A DNA stretch of 64,000 nt, from positions 1 through 64,000 of the forward strand of contig NZ_VSEY01000045.1 in the NCBI RefSeq assembly GCF_008086045.1, read 5' to 3'. A program made the position numbers and the translations under genes. Below the pieces are notes generated by a model. The model ran no database searches. It saw only the letters and a program-made list of their open reading frames with translations, and had not been told where the DNA came from. Source of the stretch: Nonomuraea sp. PA05. Lineage in GTDB: Bacteria > Actinomycetota > Actinomycetes > Streptosporangiales > Streptosporangiaceae. Positions 1 through 14,322 of the stretch are shown piece by piece. Numbering within the stretch: the stretch's first letter is position 1; each line of letters begins with the position of its first letter.

Positions 1-60
1 CCGCGCCCGCCGTGACGCCCGTCTGCGTGCCCGCGCCCGCCGTGACGCCCGTCTGCGTGC
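1..60. repeat. 30-bp tandem repeat, two perfect units
   Basis: Positions 1-30 and 31-60 are identical, and degenerate copies continue to about 120. Read on the minus strand they encode a 10-residue unit (GTQTGVTAGA) in the C-terminal tail of the BpsA-like protein. The array may extend left of the window. Confidence 0.9.
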
Positions 61-1099
61 CCGCCGTCTCGCTGCCCGCCGCGCTTCCCGCCCGCGTGCC
101 TGCGGTCTTGGCGCCCGCCGCGGGAGCCCCACCGAGCGTACTCTCCACCGCCTGCGGCCCCTGGGTGTAGATGGCCGTAGCCTGACGACTCAGCCGCGAC
201 TGCACAGCCGGCCGAGTCTTGCTGGTGGGCCGCAGGATGTACAGATCGGCGGCAGACCCGATGGCCTCAGCCCCGAAGTACCGATTGAAGTCCGGATAAA
301 TCGCCTCATAGGCAAGATTGAGCTCGGACAACTCCTGCTGCACCTTGAACGCCAGCAACGGCGTACGCTCACTGGCCCCGTACGCCAGCAGAACCCGCCC
401 CCCATCCTTGAGCCCCTCAAGAGCGCGCGCCACGAACAGCCCCGTGCCCTCAGGCGTGTAGGGCGGGTCGGTGAGGGCGAGGTCGTGGTCGCGGGCCGAG
501 GCGGGCAGGCCGAGGCGCAGGTCGGCCCACCGGGTGCGGACGCCGAGCCGCTGCTCGTCGAGGTAGGCCAGGATGCGCTCGTCCACGTCGACGACGGTCA
601 CGTCGGTCGCGGGATGGACGAGTTTGACCGCCAGCGACGTCAGGTCGTGGTCGCCCACGCACAGCAGGCGCGATTCGGGCAGCCAGAAGCGGGCTCCCAG
701 CAGCAGCGCCCTGCGCAGCACCGTCTCGGGCGTGGCCGAGACGTGGTCGAGGACGTGGCGGGCGCGCGGCGCCTTGGCGATGAGCGTGGTGAGCCGGTCG
801 AGGGCGGGGCCGGAGTGGGGCAGGAGGTGGGCGACCGGGTCCTCAGGGGGCGGGGCGACGGCGATGAGGTCCTGGTAGGCGGGGGTGTTGACGAGGGGGA
901 CACGGAAGCGGTCGCCGTCGCGTTCCAGCGGCAGCTCGCGCAGCAGGGCCTCGATGGTGCGCCGGGACGTGGCCGTATCCCTGACCAGTTCCGGCAACGT
1001 CCACCACTGGCCGTCGCACAGCAGGCTCAGGGCGTGCCTCAGCCGCCTGCTGTCGGCCCCCGCCTCGGTGAGCAGGCGCTCGACCCCGTCACGCTCCAT
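1..1099 (-). CDS. BpsA-like protein (bis-aminopropyl spermidine synthase family), 3' end outside window
   Basis: The 366 visible codons show an N-terminal winged-helix-like part (about residues 15-75) followed by a Rossmann-fold transferase with GDHDLTSLAV (nucleotide-binding loop), VVDVDERIL and the diagnostic TDPPYTPEGTGLF motif. This is the DUF43/BpsA_C family, whose archaeal members add aminopropyl groups to spermidine to make branched polyamines. Substrate in this organism is unknown. After about residue 300 the protein runs into a Thr/Ala/Gly-rich tail coded by a tandem repeat that continues past the window edge. The ATG at 1097-1099 lies 7 nt after a -10-like TAGGGT with no Shine-Dalgarno, which suggests a leaderless mRNA. 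It is divergent from gltB. Family call good; activity uncertain. Confidence 0.75.
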   Translation of the reverse strand, partial: MERDGVERLLTEAGADSRRLRHALSLLCDGQWWTLPELVRDTATSRRTIEALLRELPLERDGDRFRVPLVNTPAYQDLIAVAPPPEDPVAHLLPHSGPALDRLTTLIAKAPRARHVLDHVSATPETVLRRALLLGARFWLPESRLLCVGDHDLTSLAVKLVHPATDVTVVDVDERILAYLDEQRLGVRTRWADLRLGLPASARDHDLALTDPPYTPEGTGLFVARALEGLKDGGRVLLAYGASERTPLLAFKVQQELSELNLAYEAIYPDFNRYFGAEAIGSAADLYILRPTSKTRPAVQSRLSRQATAIYTQGPQAVESTLGGAPAAGAKTAGTRAGSAAGSETAGTQTGVTAGAGTQTGVTAGA

Positions 1100-1265
1100 G
1101 GCCCAAACCCTATCGGCTCGCGGGGACTCGCTCCCTCTGGCGGAAATCACTGCGCGGGCCGGGAATTTCGGCGGCCACGCCCAGGGTTTGGGATAGGGAG
1201 TTCGGATGTCGAGATGGGCGCAAAAGTTCGTAATGCGGACGCGGCGGGCACCATTCCGGCAGGGT

Positions 1266-1276
1266 GAGGTAACCTC
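1266..1276. promoter_or_regulatory. Short palindrome upstream of gltB
   Basis: GAGGT-A-ACCTC is a perfect inverted repeat about 80 bp before the gltB start. It contains GTAAC, which resembles the first half of a GlnR site, but no second half (GAAAC) follows at the right distance. It may be an operator for gltBD; weak evidence. Confidence 0.3.
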
Positions 1277-1357
1277 TACCCACGATATGCAGCAGGGCCA
1301 ACGTCGTCCCCGCCTGTAGAGCAGTTCTAGACAGACGAAGACGACGGGAGGGATTCA

Positions 1358-5863
<4,506 letters not shown>

Positions 5864-5876
5864 GGAGGCGTACCGA

Positions 5877-7355
5877 ATGGCTGACCCGAAGGGTTTTCTC
5901 ACGCACGACCGGGAGCTGCCGGCGCGCCGCCCCGTGGACGTCCGCATCAGCGACTGGCGCGAGGTCTACCAGGACTTCGGCCAGGAGAAGCTGACCAAGC
6001 AGGCGGCCCGGTGCATGGACTGCGGCATCCCGTTCTGCCACAACGGCTGCCCGCTCGGGAACCTCATCCCCGAGTGGAACGACCTGGTCTTCCGCACCGA
6101 CTGGCGCGAGGCGATCGAGCGGCTGCACGCCACCAACAACTTCCCGGAGTTCACCGGCAGGCTCTGCCCGGCTCCGTGTGAGGCGGCGTGCGTGCTCGGC
6201 ATCAACTCCGACCCGGTGGCGATCAAGCGGGTCGAGGTCGAGATCATCGACCGCGCGTTCGAAGAGGGCTGGGTCACCCCGCAGCCGCCGGCCGTCAAGA
6301 CCGGCAAGAGGGTCGCGGTCGTCGGCTCGGGCCCCGCGGGGCTCGCGGCCGCCCAGCAGCTCACCCGCGCCGGGCACGACGTGGTCGTGTTCGAGCGGGC
6401 CGACCGCGTCGGCGGGCTGCTGCGCTACGGCATCCCCGAGTTCAAGATGGAGAAGCGGCACATCGAGCGCCGCCTGGAGCAGATGCGGGCGGAGGGCACC
6501 GAGTTCCGCACCGGCGTGAACGTCGGCGTCGACATCACGGCCGCCGAGCTGCGCGAGCAGTTCGACGCCGTGGTGCTGTCCGGCGGCGCCACCCAGTGGC
6601 GCGACCTGCCGGTGACCGGGCGCGAGCTCAAGGGCGTCTACCAGGCGATGGAGTACCTGCCGCTGTCCAACAAGGTCCAGGAGGGCGACTACGCGGTCTC
6701 GCCCGTCTCGGCCGAGGGCAAGCACGTGGTCGTGATCGGCGGCGGCGACACCGGCGCCGACTGCATCGGCACCGCGATCCGGCAGGGCGCCGCGTCCGTC
6801 ACCCAGCTCGAGATCATGCCGCAGCCGCCCAGGGCCAGGCCCGGCAGCCAGCCGTGGCCGACGTTCCCCATCCTGTTCAAGATGGAGAGCGCCCACGAGG
6901 AGCTCGCCGACGGTGGCGGGCAGCGCGTGTACGCGGTGTCCACCACCGAGTTCGTCGGCGACGCCGACGGCAACGTGCGGGCGCTGCGGCTGGTCGAGGT
7001 CGAGGGGCCGCAGAACGGGTTCAAGCCGATCCCGGGCACCGAGCGGGAGATCCCGGCCGACCTGGTCACGCTGTCCATGGGCTTCGTCGGGCCGGAGAAG
7101 GGCTCGCTGCTGCAGGACCTGGCGGAGGCGGCCGGCGACGGCTTCTACGACGCCAGGGGGAACGTGGCGCGCGACAAGACGTACATGTCCAAGGTGGACG
7201 GCGTCTTCGTGGCGGGCGACATGGGGCGCGGGCAGTCGCTCATCGTGTGGGCGATCGCCGAGGGCCGCGCCGCCGCCAGCGGCGTGGACCGCTTCCTGAC
7301 CGGGGAGACGGCTCTGCCCTACCCGATCCTTCCCACGGCTCGTCCGCTCGTCTGA
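5877..7355 (+). CDS. gltD: Glutamate synthase (NADPH) small subunit
   Basis: 492 aa, normal for GltD. It takes electrons from NADPH through FAD and two [4Fe-4S] clusters to GltB. Seen: N-terminal cluster cysteines in RCMDCGIPFCHNGCPLGN and CPAPCEAACV; the FAD-binding GSGPAGLAAA loop after a VAVV strand (about residue 145); the NADPH-binding GGGDTGADC loop (about residue 290); and the C-terminal VFVAGDMGRGQSL FAD contact. A GAGG ribosome site overlaps the gltB stop region. A terminator hairpin follows immediately. Confidence 0.98.
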   Translation: MADPKGFLTHDRELPARRPVDVRISDWREVYQDFGQEKLTKQAARCMDCGIPFCHNGCPLGNLIPEWNDLVFRTDWREAIERLHATNNFPEFTGRLCPAPCEAACVLGINSDPVAIKRVEVEIIDRAFEEGWVTPQPPAVKTGKRVAVVGSGPAGLAAAQQLTRAGHDVVVFERADRVGGLLRYGIPEFKMEKRHIERRLEQMRAEGTEFRTGVNVGVDITAAELREQFDAVVLSGGATQWRDLPVTGRELKGVYQAMEYLPLSNKVQEGDYAVSPVSAEGKHVVVIGGGDTGADCIGTAIRQGAASVTQLEIMPQPPRARPGSQPWPTFPILFKMESAHEELADGGGQRVYAVSTTEFVGDADGNVRALRLVEVEGPQNGFKPIPGTEREIPADLVTLSMGFVGPEKGSLLQDLAEAAGDGFYDARGNVARDKTYMSKVDGVFVAGDMGRGQSLIVWAIAEGRAAASGVDRFLTGETALPYPILPTARPLV

Positions 7356-7361
7356 TGTGCT

Positions 7362-7392
7362 GAACGGCCCGGTCCTGGTGACCGGGCCGTTC
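7362..7392 (+). terminator. Terminator of the gltBD operon
   Basis: A perfect 12-bp stem (7362-7373 with 7381-7392) with a 7-nt loop sits 7 nt after the gltD stop. The following bases are only modestly T-rich (GCTTTCCC), typical of high-GC actinomycete terminators. Confidence 0.75.
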
Positions 7393-7526
7393 GCTTTCCC
7401 ACCTGTTACGGCACAGCCGACGTCACCGCCACCCGCCGCACGTGGCTGAGGGCCTCCAGGAAGACGCCCGCTGACCCTGCACGTGGCGGGCCGCCGCTAC
7501 GCGCGCCCTCTTGACCGTCCGCGTGG

Positions 7527-7733
7527 TCAGGCCGCACAGGAACGCGCGATGGCGTCCAGCACCTCGTACTCCAGGGTGAGTGGCCCCTCGGCGGCGTGCC
7601 CAGCCGCTTGGGCGTTGACCCGCACGTCCCGCATGGCCCACAGCCGGGCGAACTCCTCGCTCCCGGAGGTCAGCTCCTCGACCAGGTCCGCCAGGCCCTT
7701 GTCGTCGGGATGAGCGGCCCAGGAGGCCACGCA
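7527..7733 (-). pseudogene. Remnant of an MmyB-type XRE regulator (C-terminal ligand-binding domain)
   Basis: The minus strand encodes about 68 residues ending at a stop at 7527. They contain AHPDDKGLADLVEELTSG, SEEFARLWAMRDVRV and PLTLEYEVLD, which match the core of the MmyB-like ligand-binding domain (pattern S.EF.RLWA.HDVR...G.LTL.YE.L). The helix-turn-helix, the start of the domain and the usual C-terminal end (D..Q.LVVYTAEPGS) are all missing. The remnant lies back to back with an aldo/keto reductase that has lost its own N-terminus. Such regulators are often divergent from an oxidoreductase, so I infer one deletion removed the shared promoter region and both 5' ends. Family call is from memory of the consensus. 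Confidence 0.65.
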
Positions 7734-7773
7734 GGTCGGTGGGCTGCGGGTCTCGCCGCTGGCGCTGGGCACG

Positions 7774-8763
7774 ATGACGTTCGGGACCGACTGGGGCTGG
7801 GGCTCCGACCGGGACGAGTCGCGCCGCGTCTTCGAGGCGTACGTCGAGCGCGGCGGCAACTTCGTCGACACCGCCAACCAGTACACCGACGGCACGTCCG
7901 AGTCGCTGGTCGGCGAGTTCGCGGCGGGGCGGCGCGACCAGCTCGTGCTGGCCACCAAGTACAGCGCGACCAGGCGCCCCCGCGACCCGAACGCCGGCGG
8001 CAACCACCGCAAGAGCATGGTGCAGTCGGTGGAGGCCAGCCTGCGCCGCCTGCGCACCGACCACCTCGACCTGCTCTACCTGCACGCCTGGGACTTCACC
8101 ACCCCCGTGGAGGAGATCCTGTGCGGCCTGGACGACCTCGTCAGGGCCGGCAAGGTGCTCTACGTGGGCATCTCCGACACGCCCGCCTGGCAGGTCTCCC
8201 GTATGCAGGCCATCGCCGACCTGCGGGGATGGTCGCCGCTGATCGCCCTGCAGATCGAGTACAGCCTGATCGAGCGGACCGGGAAGCGCGACCTGATCCC
8301 CATGGCGCGCGAGATGGGGCTCGGCGTCATCCCGTGGTCGCCGCTGGGCAGCGGCGTGCTCACCGGCAAGTACACCAGGGCCGACCTGGCGCAGGAGGTC
8401 TCCGCCGCCCCTTCGGGCACGCGCAAGAACGTGGCGGCGGCCAACGGCTCGCTCACCGAGCGCACGCTCGGCGTCGCCGACGCGGTCAAGCGGGTCGCGG
8501 GGGAGCTGGGCGCGACGCCGTCGCAGGTGGCGCTGGCCTGGGCGCTGCTGGAGCAGGGCGTTACGGCGCCCATCGTGGGGGCGCGGACGCTCGCGCAGCT
8601 CCAGGACAACCTGGGGGCGCTGGACGTGCGGTTCACCGGCGAGCAGCGCGCCACGCTCGACGAGGTCAGCCGGGTGGACCTGGGGTTCCCGCACGAGTTC
8701 CTGCGGCGGCCGATGCCGCGCAGCGTGATCATGGGCGAGGTCACGCTCGAACACACCCGCTGA
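7774..8763 (+). CDS. Aldo/keto reductase, 5'-truncated (possible pseudogene)
   Basis: 329 aa from the first ATG, in the NADPH-dependent AKR family ((beta/alpha)8 barrel). All four catalytic residues are present: Asp in NFVDTANQY, Tyr in the same motif, Lys in LATKYSA and His in LYLHAWD; the C-terminal VGARTLAQL cofactor loop is intact. However, homology starts upstream of this ATG: codons from about 7735 read GGLRVSPLALGT, the usual second strand, then reach a stop codon at 7711-7713 with no recognisable first strand or start. The normal first 15-20 residues are therefore gone. It could still be translated from 7774, but no ribosome site is visible and folding may be impaired. Confidence 0.75.
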   Translation: MTFGTDWGWGSDRDESRRVFEAYVERGGNFVDTANQYTDGTSESLVGEFAAGRRDQLVLATKYSATRRPRDPNAGGNHRKSMVQSVEASLRRLRTDHLDLLYLHAWDFTTPVEEILCGLDDLVRAGKVLYVGISDTPAWQVSRMQAIADLRGWSPLIALQIEYSLIERTGKRDLIPMAREMGLGVIPWSPLGSGVLTGKYTRADLAQEVSAAPSGTRKNVAAANGSLTERTLGVADAVKRVAGELGATPSQVALAWALLEQGVTAPIVGARTLAQLQDNLGALDVRFTGEQRATLDEVSRVDLGFPHEFLRRPMPRSVIMGEVTLEHTR

Positions 8764-8902
8764 TCATCCCGGCCTGGGACGCGAAGCCGGCCTTGGGGGT
8801 CCGCTTCGTCGTCAATCGACCGAAATTTCATCACTAAGTTGCATCAGGGGATTCCTGTCGGGAAGATTCAGGTTCTGCGGCATGTCGGCGGATGGGGGAA
8901 CA

Positions 8903-10530
<1,628 letters not shown>

Positions 10531-10534
<4 letters not shown>

Positions 10535-10881
10535 CGTACCGCCTCCTCGCCGACGCGGCGATGCTGGTGCACTTCGTCTTTCTGCTCTACATGGCCGTGG
10601 GCGGGTTCCTCGCGTGGCGCTGGAGGCGTACGATCTGGGCGCACCTCGCCGTCGCCGCCTGGGGCCTGCTCTCGGTCGCGTTCGGCGTCGAGTGCCCCCT
10701 CACCCTCGCCGAGGACTGGGCGCGCCGTGGCGCGGGCCAGGAGGGGCTACCCGCAAGCGGCTTCATCGACCACTACATCGAAGGCGTGATCTACCCGGAG
10801 GAGTACACGAACTTGGCGCGACTTGGGGTCGCCGTTCTCGTTCTGTTCTCCTACGTCGGGTACGTTCTCCGTCGTCAGTGA
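10531..10881 (+). CDS. DUF2784 family membrane protein
   Basis: 116 aa with three to four predicted membrane segments: about residues 8-28 (LVHFVFLLYMAVGGFLAW), 35-52 (WAHLAVAAWGLLSVAFG) and 93-112 (LGVAVLVLFSYVGYVL). The CPLT segment after the second helix and the C-terminal HYIEGVIYP stretch are typical of DUF2784. Function unknown. It overlaps the S8 protease gene by 4 nt and should be co-expressed with it. Confidence 0.88.
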
Positions 10882-10916
10882 CTGCCAAGTGGTCTGTACC
10901 AATTAAGGTAGGACTC

Positions 10917-12347
10917 GTGACTCGTCGCGCGAAAATCGTCTGCACTCTAGGCCCCGCCACTTCTTCCAAGGAACGACTCCGCGAGCTGATCGCCGCGGGC
11001 ATGGACGTGGCACGGTTCAACCTCAGCCATGGCAATCATGACCTGCACAGAGAGGTTTACGACCGGGTCAAGGAGGTGGCGGCCGACCTCGGCCGCGGTG
11101 TAGGCGTGCTCGCCGACCTGCAGGGCCCCAAGATCCGTGTCGGCACGTTCGAGGAAGGCCCCGTCAGGCTGGGCTTCGGTGACGTCTTCACCATCACCAC
11201 CGAAGACGTGCCGGGCGACCGCGAGCAGGTCTCCACCACCTACAAGGGTCTGCCCAAGGACGTCCGTCCCGGTGACACGATCCTCGTCGACGACGGCCGC
11301 CTCGTCCTGGAGGCCACCCGCGTCGACGGAGAGCGGATCACCACCCGGGTCGTCATCGGCGGCATGATCTCCGACAACAAGGGCCTCAACCTGCCGGGCG
11401 TCAACGTCAGCGCCCCCGCGCTCACCGACAAGGACGAGGCCGACCTGCGCTGGGCGCTGCGCACCGGCTTCGACATGATCGCCCTGTCCTTCGTCCGCCG
11501 CCCGTCCGACGCCGACGTGGTGCGCAACATCATGGAGCAGGAGGCCGTCCGCCTCCCGCTGCTCGCCAAGATCGAGAAGCCGCAGGCCGTCGACCGCCTG
11601 CCCGACATCGTCGAGGCCTTCGACGGCATCATGGTCGCCCGCGGCGACCTCGGCGTCGAGCTGCCCCTGGAGCAGGTCCCGATCGTGCAGCGGCGGATCA
11701 TCGAGCTGTGCCGCGAGAAGGCCCGCCCGGTCATCGTCGCCACCCAGATGCTCGACTCCATGATGAACGCCCCGCGCCCCACCCGCGCCGAGGCCTCCGA
11801 CGTGGCCTACGCGGTCATGGACGGCGCCGACGCGGTCATGCTCTCCGGCGAGACCTCGGTCGGCAACTACCCGATCGAAGCCGTCTCCACGATGGACCGC
11901 ATCGCCTGCGCCGCGGAGAAGTCCTCCCTGCACGCCACCCACACCCTGGAGCGCATGCCGGAGACCACCGGCGGCGCCATCGCCCGCGCCGCCGCCGAAG
12001 TGGGCGCCATCGTGGGCGCCAAGGCACTGGTGGCCTTCACCATGTCGGGCGAGACGGCGCGGCGGCTGGCCCGCTACCGCTCGCCGATCCCGCTGCTCGC
12101 CTTCACCTCCGCGCCGCACGTGCGGGGGCAGCTCTCCCTGACGTGGGGGGTGGAGACGTTCCACGTGCCGTTCGTGCACCACACCGATGACATGGTGCGG
12201 CAGGTGGAGGCGTCGCTGCTGTCCTTGGGGCGGCTGGAGAAGGGTGACAAGGTGGTCATCGTGGCCGGCTCCCCTCCCGGCACCCCGGGCTCCACCAACG
12301 CCCTGCGCGTGCACACGATCGGGTCCGCTGTCTCTCACGCGCACTGA
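10917..12347 (+). CDS. pyk: Pyruvate kinase
   Basis: 476 aa, usual length. It converts phosphoenolpyruvate and ADP to pyruvate and ATP, the last step of glycolysis. Seen: N-terminal TRRAKIVCTLGPATSS, substrate loop FNLSHG, the LLAKIEKPQAVD catalytic strand with Lys and Glu ligands, VARGDLGVELPLEQVP, and the ATQMLDSM / PTRAEASDVAYAVMDGADAVMLSGET signature; the C-terminal allosteric domain is complete. I chose GTG 10917 because AGGTAGGA lies 4 nt before it; open frame further upstream has no homology. Confidence 0.97.
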   Translation: MTRRAKIVCTLGPATSSKERLRELIAAGMDVARFNLSHGNHDLHREVYDRVKEVAADLGRGVGVLADLQGPKIRVGTFEEGPVRLGFGDVFTITTEDVPGDREQVSTTYKGLPKDVRPGDTILVDDGRLVLEATRVDGERITTRVVIGGMISDNKGLNLPGVNVSAPALTDKDEADLRWALRTGFDMIALSFVRRPSDADVVRNIMEQEAVRLPLLAKIEKPQAVDRLPDIVEAFDGIMVARGDLGVELPLEQVPIVQRRIIELCREKARPVIVATQMLDSMMNAPRPTRAEASDVAYAVMDGADAVMLSGETSVGNYPIEAVSTMDRIACAAEKSSLHATHTLERMPETTGGAIARAAAEVGAIVGAKALVAFTMSGETARRLARYRSPIPLLAFTSAPHVRGQLSLTWGVETFHVPFVHHTDDMVRQVEASLLSLGRLEKGDKVVIVAGSPPGTPGSTNALRVHTIGSAVSHAH

Positions 12348-12397
12348 TCCTTTTCGTTACGCGCTGCCGTTTTTTTGTTACGCGCTGCCGTGGTCTG

Positions 12398-12422
12398 CCA
12401 CCCGCCGCACTCCGGCGGGTGG
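12398..12422 (+). terminator. Hairpin downstream of pyk
   Basis: A perfect 10-bp stem (12398-12407 with 12413-12422) with a 5-nt loop, 50 nt after the pyk stop. There is no T-tract after it, so it may act as a stabilising or rho-assisted terminator. Confidence 0.5.
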
Positions 12423-12617
12423 CCCTCCATGTCACGGCCGCTGACCCATCACCGGCCGGCCGCCGTTACGCGAGCCCAAGTGGGCCGTCAGCGTGCTCGA
12501 ACACCGGCCGCCGCCCCTTCGCCGCCCTTCGCGCGCGGCCGTGGCCCCGGCCCCCTCACCACCCCTCGCACGCGGCCGTACCTTGGGGGCTCCACCCGTC
12601 ACCACCGCCAGAAACAC

Positions 12618-12650
12618 CGATGGGGCAGCGTTCCGTACGCTGCCCCATCG
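12618..12650 (-). terminator. Terminator of dapD
   Basis: A perfect 13-bp stem (12618-12630 with 12638-12650) with a 7-nt loop, 30 nt past the dapD stop. On the minus strand it is followed by GTGTTTCTGG. Confidence 0.7.
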
Positions 12651-12679
12651 CCGCATCTCGCCCGTGACGGCGGCGGCGC

Positions 12680-13645
12680 TCAGTCGTTGGCGTGCAGGGC
12701 CGCGTTGAGCTCGATGCCGCCGCCCTTGCGCGGCAGCGCCTCCACCGCGCCCGACTGCGAGTTGCGCCGCAGCAGGATGCCGTCGGACCCCGACAGCTCG
12801 GCCGCCTTGACGACCGCGCCGTCCGGCAGCGTGACCCGCGTGCCCGCCGTGACGTACAGGCCCGCCTCCACCACGCAGTCGTCGCCCAGCGAGATGCCCA
12901 CGCCCGAGTTGGCGCCCAGCAGGCAGCGCTCGCCGATCGAGATGACCTGCTTGCCGCCGCCCGACAGCGTCCCCATGATCGAGGCGCCGCCGCCCACGTC
13001 GGAGCCGTCACCGACGACCACGCCGGCCGAGATCCGGCCCTCGACCATCGAGCTGCCGAGCGTGCCGGCGTTGAAGTTCACGAAGCCCTCGTGCATGACC
13101 GTCGTGCCGCTGGCCAGGTGCGCGCCGAGCCGCACCCGGTCGGCGTCGGCGATCCGCACCCCCGAGGGCAGCACGTAGTCCACCATCCGCGGGAACTTGT
13201 CCACCCCGTACACCGCCACCGCGCCCCTGGCCCGCAGCCGCAGCCGCGTGCGCTCGAAGTCCGGCACGGGGCACGGGCCGTGGCTCGTCCACACCACGTT
13301 GGCCAGATGGCCGAAGATGCCGTCCAGGTTGACGCCGTGCGGCTGGACCAGGCGGGACGAGAGCAGGTGGAGCCGCAGGTAGACGTCGTGCGCGTCCACG
13401 GGCGCCTCGGAGAGCTTGGCGATGCCGGTGCGCACGGCCACCACCTCCACGCCCCGCGCCGCGTCGGGGCCGGTCTGCTCGGCCAGCTCCCCGGCCTCTT
13501 CGGCGGAGAGCCGCTGGGTGCCCGAGTGAGGCGCGTCGCCCAGCTCGGGGGCGGGGAACCAGGTGTCGAGTACGGTGCCGTCGGCGGCGATGGTGGCGAG
13601 GCCGACGCCGAACGCGCCGGTCGAGGTGGGATCGATAGCAGTCAC
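12680..13645 (-). CDS. dapD: 2,3,4,5-tetrahydropyridine-2,6-dicarboxylate N-succinyltransferase
   Basis: 321 aa, the size of the actinobacterial DapD group. It succinylates tetrahydrodipicolinate in the diaminopimelate/lysine pathway, feeding peptidoglycan. Seen: N-terminal FGVGLATI, the conserved [15 protein letters not shown] and [19 protein letters not shown] stretches, then left-handed beta-helix hexapeptide repeats ([66 protein letters not shown]). GTG 13645 is chosen because it matches the family start and lies 7 nt after a -10-like TATTTT, suggesting a leaderless transcript. Confidence 0.95.
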   Translation of the reverse strand: MTAIDPTSTGAFGVGLATIAADGTVLDTWFPAPELGDAPHSGTQRLSAEEAGELAEQTGPDAARGVEVVAVRTGIAKLSEAPVDAHDVYLRLHLLSSRLVQPHGVNLDGIFGHLANVVWTSHGPCPVPDFERTRLRLRARGAVAVYGVDKFPRMVDYVLPSGVRIADADRVRLGAHLASGTTVMHEGFVNFNAGTLGSSMVEGRISAGVVVGDGSDVGGGASIMGTLSGGGKQVISIGERCLLGANSGVGISLGDDCVVEAGLYVTAGTRVTLPDGAVVKAAELSGSDGILLRRNSQSGAVEALPRKGGGIELNAALHAND

Positions 13646-13749
13646 GGGCCCAAAAATACCGTTACCCAGGTCAGCCCACGGCCCCCAGCCCACCGCCCAC
13701 CCCGGATCAACCACCCTCAGGACGACTGCCGGCCAAGCCCACCTGCCCA

Positions 13750-13829
13750 CTTACGCGCCCGCTCGCTTATGCGCCCGCTCGCTTATGCGCCCGCTCGCTT
13801 ATGCGCCCGCTCGCTTATGCGCCCGCCCG
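13750..13829. repeat. 16-bp tandem repeat, five units
   Basis: Five head-to-tail copies of CTTATGCGCCCGCTCG; the first has one change and the last has one. It lies in the 218-bp gap between the dapD start and the 3' end of the PPOX gene. No gene is supported in this gap. The absence of spacers excludes a CRISPR array. Confidence 0.9.
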
Positions 13830-13863
13830 TTTGCGCCTGCCTGCCTCCGCGCCTGCCCGGGCG

Positions 13864-14307
13864 TCAACCCAGAGCACCCAAATCAGCCGAGAGCCAGTGA
13901 TCCGGCCGCATCCTGAAGGTCACCAGCACCTTCAAGTCCGAGCCCTGCACATACCCGGACACCGCGTCCGGCGGCAGATACCGAGCAGAGATGCGGGTCA
14001 GATCGTCCAGCGTCGTCGGCCCCGACCGCACCACCGGCCCCTCCACCGACACATACCGATAAGTCGGGCTGTCCCGCTGCACCAGCACAGAGAACCGGCC
14101 TGCCTTCGCGATCAGCCTGGCCTTGTGCGAGTCGCCGTCCGTCAGGAACCGGATCTCGCCCCCCGGGCTGTAGTCGTACCAGACCGGCACGACCAGCGGC
14201 GCCCGGCCGTCGCCCGCCTCCACCGCCAGGCTGGCGATGTGCGACTCCGCCAGGAACGCCTCCCGCGCCCCCACGCTCAACGGCATCCCGCCCACCCCCG
14301 TAGTCAT
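13864..14307 (-). CDS. PPOX-class flavin/F420-dependent oxidoreductase family protein
   Basis: 147 aa, split-beta-barrel fold of the pyridoxamine-5'-phosphate-oxidase superfamily. Recognisable elements: the opening helix SVGAREAFLAESHIASLAV, the strand pair PLVVPVWYDYSPGGEIRFLT, then KARLIAKAGRFSVLVQ and YRYVSVEGPV. Actinomycete members of this group usually bind F420 or FMN and reduce small unsaturated substrates; which cofactor is used here cannot be read. It follows the LysR gene by 15 nt on the same strand, so the two are likely one operon. A start at 14286 is an alternative. Confidence 0.85.
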   Translation of the reverse strand: MTTGVGGMPLSVGAREAFLAESHIASLAVEAGDGRAPLVVPVWYDYSPGGEIRFLTDGDSHKARLIAKAGRFSVLVQRDSPTYRYVSVEGPVVRSGPTTLDDLTRISARYLPPDAVSGYVQGSDLKVLVTFRMRPDHWLSADLGALG

Positions 14308-14322
14308 CGATCTTGATGACGG

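Larger units (their letters stand above)
12348..12679. other. Gene-free stretch between convergent pyk and dapD
   Basis: No coding sequence is supported here. It holds a 15-bp direct repeat (12356-12370 and 12377-12391) separated by a T6 run, and two strong hairpins listed separately. The remainder is GC-rich sequence with no recognisable signal. Confidence 0.7.

Noticed and set aside
1266-1276. A full GlnR box in front of gltB
   Set aside because: GTAAC is present inside the palindrome, but the second half-site 6 nt later is CCACG rather than GAAAC, so I list it only as a weak operator candidate.
13750-13829. Possible CRISPR array
   Set aside because: The 16-bp units are head to tail with no spacers, and there are no cas genes in the window.
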